A stretch of 64,000 bases of DNA from Sipunculus nudus (Eukaryota > Annelida > Sipuncula > Golfingiida > Sipunculidae): contig CM049320.1 of the NCBI GenBank assembly GCA_026874595.1, positions 21,957,714 through 22,021,713 on the forward strand, written 5' to 3'. Of the stretch, positions 58,620 to 64,000 are shown piece after piece. Every line of letters starts with the position of its first letter. Position 1 is the first letter of the stretch. A program made the translations under genes and the position numbers. The notes under the pieces are model-generated. The model did no database searches. It saw only the letters and a list, made by a program, of their open reading frames with translations, and had not been told where the DNA came from.

Positions 58620-59335
58620 ATGACGTAGGACTCGAAACTGAAAACGAGTCCACTTTTTCGGAGACTTCGTGGACTCGATCGGAATCGGAGTTCAGGAATT
58701 TTTTTTTTTGGTGGGGGGGGGGGGGGGGAGGGGGGGGGGGATCATCTCGAGTCAAAAAGGAAAACATATGCATGGCCGGTTGCTCAGATCGGAAAACATA
58801 TCATAAAGACGTAAATGTACCAACTATTCTAAGAAAATTACTGGAAAAAAATATTCAGTCATAGATAGAGATTAATACAGTGAAACCTCGTTGTGTCGAA
58901 GTTGAAGGGACCCTCAGAAAACTTCGACACATCCGAGGTTCGACACAAACGGGTTTTATTTGTAATAATTTAACTAGAGTTGTCCGGAATATCAAGTCTA
59001 TAACTTCGACATAAGCGGGGTATTCGACTTAAGCAAGTTCGATACAACGAGGTTTCACTGTATATAGTTAAGATTATGTACCGAGCTCAGCCTGTGTATC
59101 GGTAATTATAATTCAACTTTCAAATCATGTATAAACTAACAGAGATACACTTTATGATCTCATGTCCATTTTTTAAAAAAGTTTTTTTTTTTAACATTTT
59201 GGACTCGGACATTGACCTAATTGGACTCGAGTTTCTAAAGATACGGACTCGAAGAAGACGGAATTTGAATCGATCTTCAAGGATTTTGATTCCAGTGTAT
59301 TGGAGCCGGAATCACACTCAGGAAATTTGGGCTAA
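58620..59335. repeat. GAGTC-rich repeat interrupted by a MITE
   Basis: ACTCGAAACTGAAAACGAGT-type words at 58631-58770 and GGACTCGAGTTTC, CGGACTCGAAGAAG at 59195-59260 flank the MITE at 58878-59060. G runs at 58713-58728 and 58730-58740. Same word family as 9005-9135. Confidence 0.45.
58878..59060. mobile_element. 183-bp pogo/Tigger-like MITE
   Basis: The terminal inverted repeats are 23 bp with one mismatch: CAGTGAAACCTCGTTGTGTC at 58878 and the inverse of it ending at 59060. TA flanks both ends (58876-58877, 59061-59062). The inside has further facing CTTCGAC/TCGACAT words. CAGT..ACC ends and TA duplication fit pogo/Tigger-derived MITEs. The best-preserved copy in the window. Confidence 0.85.
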
Positions 59336-60132
59336 GCTGCAGCCTGCCTCCCAAACGTCGATTTTTAATTGACTGAAGACGCTGGGGTGGCAGTACAAGC
59401 TATTGGGTTCCCATCAATTCAAGTACATGCAGATGTGCACGCCATTTCTAACAGTACTTTTTCAAATTGATCTGCTTGTAGAACTGTCATTTTTCCCGAA
59501 GTAAGACATGAAGTGAGGTTTTCTGTTTGGGAAAATGTTAAATATTACATTCACGGTTGACTTACGTATATTCATGTAGCAGTTATTAATAACGAGACTG
59601 GTTTTACTCGGAAAGTTTGTCTCTGCGTCCGTCATGATGGCTTGACAGCTTTGTGTGAATCGGTGCCATAGAGAAGAAAGGATGAAACTAATGTAATTAC
59701 TTTTGTGTAACAACATTTTCTCTTCATTATTTAGCAAATATATCATGGCCATATAAGCCTCTGATTTCAAATACTTCCGCAAAGCAGATATTTTGATCCG
59801 ACATTTGATTATGACTTGCATCATGACTCACAGGCCCCTATCAGTTATTTTAGAAGGTCTGAGTGTCGTGTTGTCATGGCTAGAGGGTGTGAGCATGGTG
59901 TCGTCATTTCCGGCGATCGTTTTAGGTCGTGGAAATCGTAGCACGTCGTGGCGTAGAAAATTTTGAAAATCCAATCGTTTGAGGCATGTTTATGGCCAGC
60001 TGTGGCGAAAAAAATATTGTCGAAGTTCTGGAAAACCCAGATGCGCTGTTATGTCATAAATGTAGGTTATAATTATCCTGTGCATTGTATAACTGGGAAA
60101 AGCTTATCCATGCAATAATATATCGTTATTAT
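59336..60132. other. Unassigned DNA
   Basis: 59880-59960 has TCGTGG/GTCGT words like the foldback family at 6.8-8.8 kb. No gene. Confidence 0.4.
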
Positions 60133-60879
60133 CATACGAATAACTTAATTATGCCCCCCCCCCGTTTCAGGGGAGACATGTTATTTCAGTGCCATTGTCT
60201 GTCGTCGTCAGTCGTCTTCGTCGTCTGTAGGATATTTTGTGAACCTCACAACTTTTGAAGTGTTTATTTTTTTAACCCCAAAGTTGGTACATCAATTGTT
60301 TCTACCAAGTTCTCGGAGAACCTGGTGATCTTGACCAGGATCTTCAAGGTCAAATTGGCCGAAATGTGAAACCTCACATATTTTTAAGTATTTCACATTT
60401 TGTCCCTAAATTTGGTACACCAATTGATACTACCATGTTCTCGGATTTGTTTAAAAATCGGATGACCTTGATTTTCAAGGTCAAATCGGCCGAATTATAG
60501 TTATTGTCTTGTGAACTTGATAACTTTTGAAGGGCTGCATATTTTTCTCCAAACTTTTAAAAACTAATTGTTCCTAAGAAAATCTCGAAGGAGTTCAAAA
60601 TCCAGTGACCTTGACCTTGATCTTCATGGTCAAATTTATGCAATTCTAGGATTATTGTGACCCCCAAAACTTTGGAAGTACTGACGATTTTTTCTTCAAA
60701 TAAGACACACCAGTTCTTTCTGCCAAAATCTCATTGGAATTTGAAAAGCGGTTACCTTGACCTTCAAAGTCAAATCGGCTGAAATCTAGAATCATTGTTT
60801 TGAGATAGTGCATATTTCACCCCTAATGTTTTGGGATTGCATATAGGGGGAGACGTATATCTAAACAAGGCCATTCTAG
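60133..60879 (+). mobile_element. Helitron-like element, AGGTCA-bearing family, + copy
   Basis: Starts TTATGCCCCCCCCC..GTTTCAGG, with CAGTGCCATTGTCTGTCGTC matching the start of the minus copy at 39617. The core has roughly 120-150-bp units with TTCTCGGAGAA, CTTGACC and AAGGTCAAAT words. It ends GGCCATTCTAG (60869-60879) followed by TT. No protein. Confidence 0.6.
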
Positions 60880-61189
60880 TTTATCATTCATCTGTCATTA
60901 ATAACAGACAGTGCAAACTGCAGGCCATTGAGCTGCCCTGATAAAAAGGGCATCGTTGGTGTCTGTGTGTCTGCAAGAACGTACATTTATCGGAAAACGT
61001 TAAAAAAGGGAAAAATTGGAGCTTCATCGGGGACCTATTAACCAATAATATTGTGAATTATATATAAACACTGGTTCCTTGACAGGGCCAAGAGAAATTG
61101 CTGTTCCCATCGATTTATTGACATTTTAGGACGCAGAAAGAAACCATGTTGTCACTCATAATAGGCTCGGAAATGTTAACTGTAGGAAA
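60880..61189. other. Unassigned DNA
   Basis: Nothing recognised. Confidence 0.4.
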
Positions 61190-61450
61190 CTGCCAGAATG
61201 TATCTGATAGAGGGCGCCCTGCTACCAGTCCGACAGGAGGTTGTCACCAATGTCCGTTTCTGTGCTGTATTTTTGTCATTCACGTGACGTCACGGCTACA
61301 GTCACGGCTATTCTAGGGCAGGGAATCTTTACCGTAAGGTCAAAGGTCGATTGTAGAGAGTGTATTTTGTGTGGTTATACGCGCTCTGAGACGGATTGAA
61401 TTTTGGTGTAAGCAGCGTCCGTTCGTCCCTCCGCCTACGTTTAGTGTAGC
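61190..61450. promoter_or_regulatory. Promoter-like motif cluster
   Basis: Within 150 bp: TAGAGGGCGCC (61208-61218, matches the core of the CTCF consensus), CACGTGACGTCAC (61281-61293, E-box overlapping a perfect CRE TGACGTCA) and AGGTCAAAGGTCG (61337-61349, DR1 nuclear-receptor type). The surroundings are CpG-richer than the flanks. No transcript evidence and no gene seen beside it. Confidence 0.35.
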
Positions 61451-61749
61451 CGCGATATCTTACAGGGATTTGTTGGAATTACATTAAACTCACTCTACAT
61501 GATTAACAATAAGGTAACTATAGCCTGAGTTCGATCTTCGGCAATATACTTGCTTATTTAATGAGGTCAGAGGCGACCGGGCTCCTTTAATCCCTGTAAT
61601 CTTAATAAAGTACTGAACTTTGAGATGACATGGAAGGGACTCTTGTGTAAAAGTTTTATTTTTGTTTTGTGGCATAATGCATTGCACACTATAACAAGTT
61701 TCAATGGGTCATATTTCCAGATATAATTAAAACATATTTAAAATAATAA
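61451..61749. other. Unassigned DNA
   Basis: Nothing recognised. Confidence 0.4.
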
Positions 61750-62005
61750 CTTATTTTGAGGCACCTGTATAGATGCAGCTCATTTAAAAGGGATAAAATT
61801 AAGTATAATATAATATAAAATACCTTGTGTAGGGAGATATTAGCAGGCCTGTCAGTGTCAATATTAGTGACACGTAAACCTGTATAGATGCAGCTTGTTT
61901 TTAATGGATCAAACAAAATATAATATAATCAAATTCATAATAAAACACCTTATGTAGGGAAGTGTAAGTAAGTCTATCGGTGTTTATATTAGTAACATAT
62001 ACTTG
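61750..62005. repeat. 115-bp tandem repeat, two units and part of a third
   Basis: CCTGTATAGATGCAGCT at 61764 and 61879, and a diverged ACTTGTATGAT at about 61993. Each unit contains TAATATAAT and a CTT(G/A)TGTAGGGA block. Confidence 0.75.
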
Positions 62006-62744
62006 TATGATATCAACTGATAAGACACAGTACATTATATAGATTAGGAGAGACCATGCAGTTCTAATTCATGTGCCTGTACACACACGTGTGTCACACG
62101 ATACGACCTATTGGTGTGATACGCTGGTGTGCCGGGCTGGGACGGTTTCGCGGGACTTCAGAAACGCGTAGTACACGCTGCGAATTAATAACGTGACTAC
62201 ACCGCGCTGTGAATCTTGTTTTGCCGGCGTTTTTCAACACCGCTTCTACGGGCGAGTAGTTACCTCGCGCACAACACGTTGTCCCGTAACGTTGAGTTGT
62301 GGCTAGAGATAACACGCCTTAGTCTGTTTTATCTGATTTTTAGTTAGCATACGGCGGTTTATAAGGGGGAGGGGGGGGGGGGTCGCTGTTATCGAGTACA
62401 TGTGCCGTGGTCCACGATCTTGACGCGGCAGTCTCGCAATCGCACTGGTTTCACAGGTGTGGGCCCTGCCCGGTCTTGGCGGCACTGATCCCCATGTGCG
62501 AGTGATGAATGTCGCAGGGACGTACGCACCCCGTCAATAATTTGGCCGCTTAGCTGTGGCTTAGTAGTTTAGATTACAAATTCTAGAGTTCCGGGTAGCG
62601 AGTGCAAAACTACTACTGTTGAATTAGTGAAATTCGGTTCGCAGTAAAGCCTTTTATATATTATGTTATTTTTGTTGTACGAGTCAAATTATGGGTCTCT
62701 TGGGGTTAATTGAGGTAGTTTCTGACATGGTCTTTAACTAAGAC
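62006..62744. other. Unassigned DNA
   Basis: 62090-62570 is GC-richer, with a G run at 62373-62382, but shows no gene or repeat. Confidence 0.4.
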
Positions 62745-63010
62745 AAATTTTAGTCGCCTCGCCTTGTCTGTCATTCGTCCGTTAGGCAGGCACACTGGGT
62801 CACGGCGACTTCGTTCCTTCGAGATATTATTGAAGAACCACATCATTTTCAAATTGAATACTTTGTCACATTACAGGTCTGCTTAATATCTAAACTACCT
62901 CTCTGTTTTTTTTTAATACTTAGCATAAATACTCCTCAATAAGTTTCTTATGTACGTGCCAGAAATGAGGTCATTGTTACTTAATTTTGTCATAGAGGTG
63001 ACCTAAAATG
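62745..63010 (+). mobile_element. Fragment of the copy A-C Helitron-like family
   Basis: GACTTCGTTCCTTCGAGATA, GGTCTGCTTAATATCTAAAC and TATGTACGTGCCAGAAATGAGG follow the body of copies A-C in order. The palindrome is decayed and there is no 3' end. Confidence 0.55.
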
Positions 63011-64000
63011 GGAAAAGTTAGAAACATTTCATGTGTTGCTGCGTAGTTTGGTCAGAATCCTGGCGGAGGTGGGTGTGGTTCCTGACTTCTTTCTAGGTCA
63101 TTGTTCATTTCATTAAACAAAAATCTCACAACTTTTACTGAGGTATGCACGCTTCGAGTGATATCTAGTCACCTCTGTTTAGAATGTAAAGGTTGCACAA
63201 ATGCTATACATGGGTCTGGGAAATATACTATATGTTTAAAGTACCTAACCTGCTCGCGTGTCCAGTATTGCGGTGCAGGGGCATAACATGTGGCCGGTGT
63301 AAAGACGCTAGGTTAACGTCCGATATCAGATTACCCCCGGGGGTAAACTGAATTTAATTCCAGTTATCATCTTGGCGCTGCTTTGAGTAAATGTGCCCTC
63401 CTCCCTCGGCGTCTATGCTCTGCGGTCGTCTCGGGTCTCCTTATATTTTAACCGCTGCTTTATTAAGCAATGTTTTCTGAGTCTGATTGCGTGAGTAATT
63501 TTGTGAGCAAACACACGAACGGGGATGAACGCATATTCTCCTTGGGGTAGCAGTTAACTTATGCCAATAGTAATCCAAGCATCGTTTAGGAGTATATATT
63601 TACATAGGGATTTAAAATATCCTGAGAATTAATGAATGGTTTTTATGTGTTTGTTTTATAAAGGCGTGGAACCTTGGTCAGAAGAGTTTTTAAATGGTAG
63701 GAAGTGTTTTGATAAAAAAAAATACACTAGTGTACAATTTATCGGTAGGTTGGTCATCCTTAACCCCTCATCAGTAAATGGTATAATGTAATATAAAATA
63801 AAAATCAGATAAGCATAATATAATGAAGTGTTATATAAACCAAACTGTAAAATAACATATTAAAATATAAAGGATATAATGTATAATGCTGTTAATAACT
63901 ATGATATAAGTTATAATATATTATTGTATAAATTATGTAATGAACTGTGAATGACATCTTCAGTGTTTGAACCTAGATTTCGGGGGGGGGGGGGACCTTT
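63011..64000. other. Unassigned DNA
   Basis: Contains the second copy of the dispersed repeat end (63490-63560), a 16-bp palindrome at 63331-63346 and a G run near the window end (63981-63994). No gene. Confidence 0.45.

Overview
This is a eukaryotic, AT-rich, intron- and repeat-dominated window, most likely from a marine mollusc and probably a bivalve. That placement is an inference from repeat style: tRNA-derived SINEs, GTCC-microsatellite rolling-circle elements, and cores rich in AGGTCA half-sites. No ribosomal marker or mitochondrial gene is present to prove it. There are no operons, CRISPR arrays or bacterial features. Most open reading frames here are chance or low-complexity translations of microsatellites.

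Only one coding segment is well supported: a + strand exon at 19272-19669. It begins at an ATG directly behind a splice acceptor and encodes a Gly/Pro-rich N-terminus plus two complete C2H2 zinc fingers and most of a third, which is cut by a splice donor. A candidate 5' UTR exon ending at a good donor (12063) lies upstream. Several GC-richer, non-repetitive blocks with clustered homeodomain-like motifs (17.6-18.06, 27.0-27.5, 28.1-28.3, 33.7-34.5 kb) look like candidate regulatory DNA. A CpG-rich block at 40.1-40.84 kb, with two ETS sites and a terminal splice donor, looks like a second promoter/first exon.

Layout. 0.5-3 kb: a decayed Ty3/gypsy retrotransposon (gag and integrase relics) interrupted by a Helitron-like tandem-core element. 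3.6-4.1 kb: a 52-bp minisatellite with no length change between units. 4.6-9.2 kb: a MITE, a tRNA-derived SINE and foldback elements. 10-19 kb: microsatellites, a 245-bp Helitron-type element and candidate regulatory DNA. 19.3 kb: the zinc-finger exon. 19.7-28.8 kb: MITEs, a 30-bp minisatellite, a long polypyrimidine tract, candidate enhancers and a SINE. 29.7-32.8 kb: three near-identical ~1-kb tandem units closed by a SINE. 36.9-42.4 kb: Helitron-type ends, a SINE, a CpG promoter-like block and a SINE nested in a pogo/Tigger-like MITE.

44.3-57.2 kb is a 13-kb array of head-to-tail Helitron-like elements. One of them carries a second, 3.2-kb Helitron-like element, and its sister copy next door supplies the empty site. 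The inserted element has a 288-bp satellite with visible higher-order structure, in which a triple AGGTCA nuclear-receptor motif recurs every ~144 bp. 58.4-63 kb holds further MITE, Helitron-like and SINE-like debris and a promoter-like motif cluster at 61.2-61.45 kb. The strongest finding is this nested rolling-circle array and its satellite. No new protein-coding system is visible.
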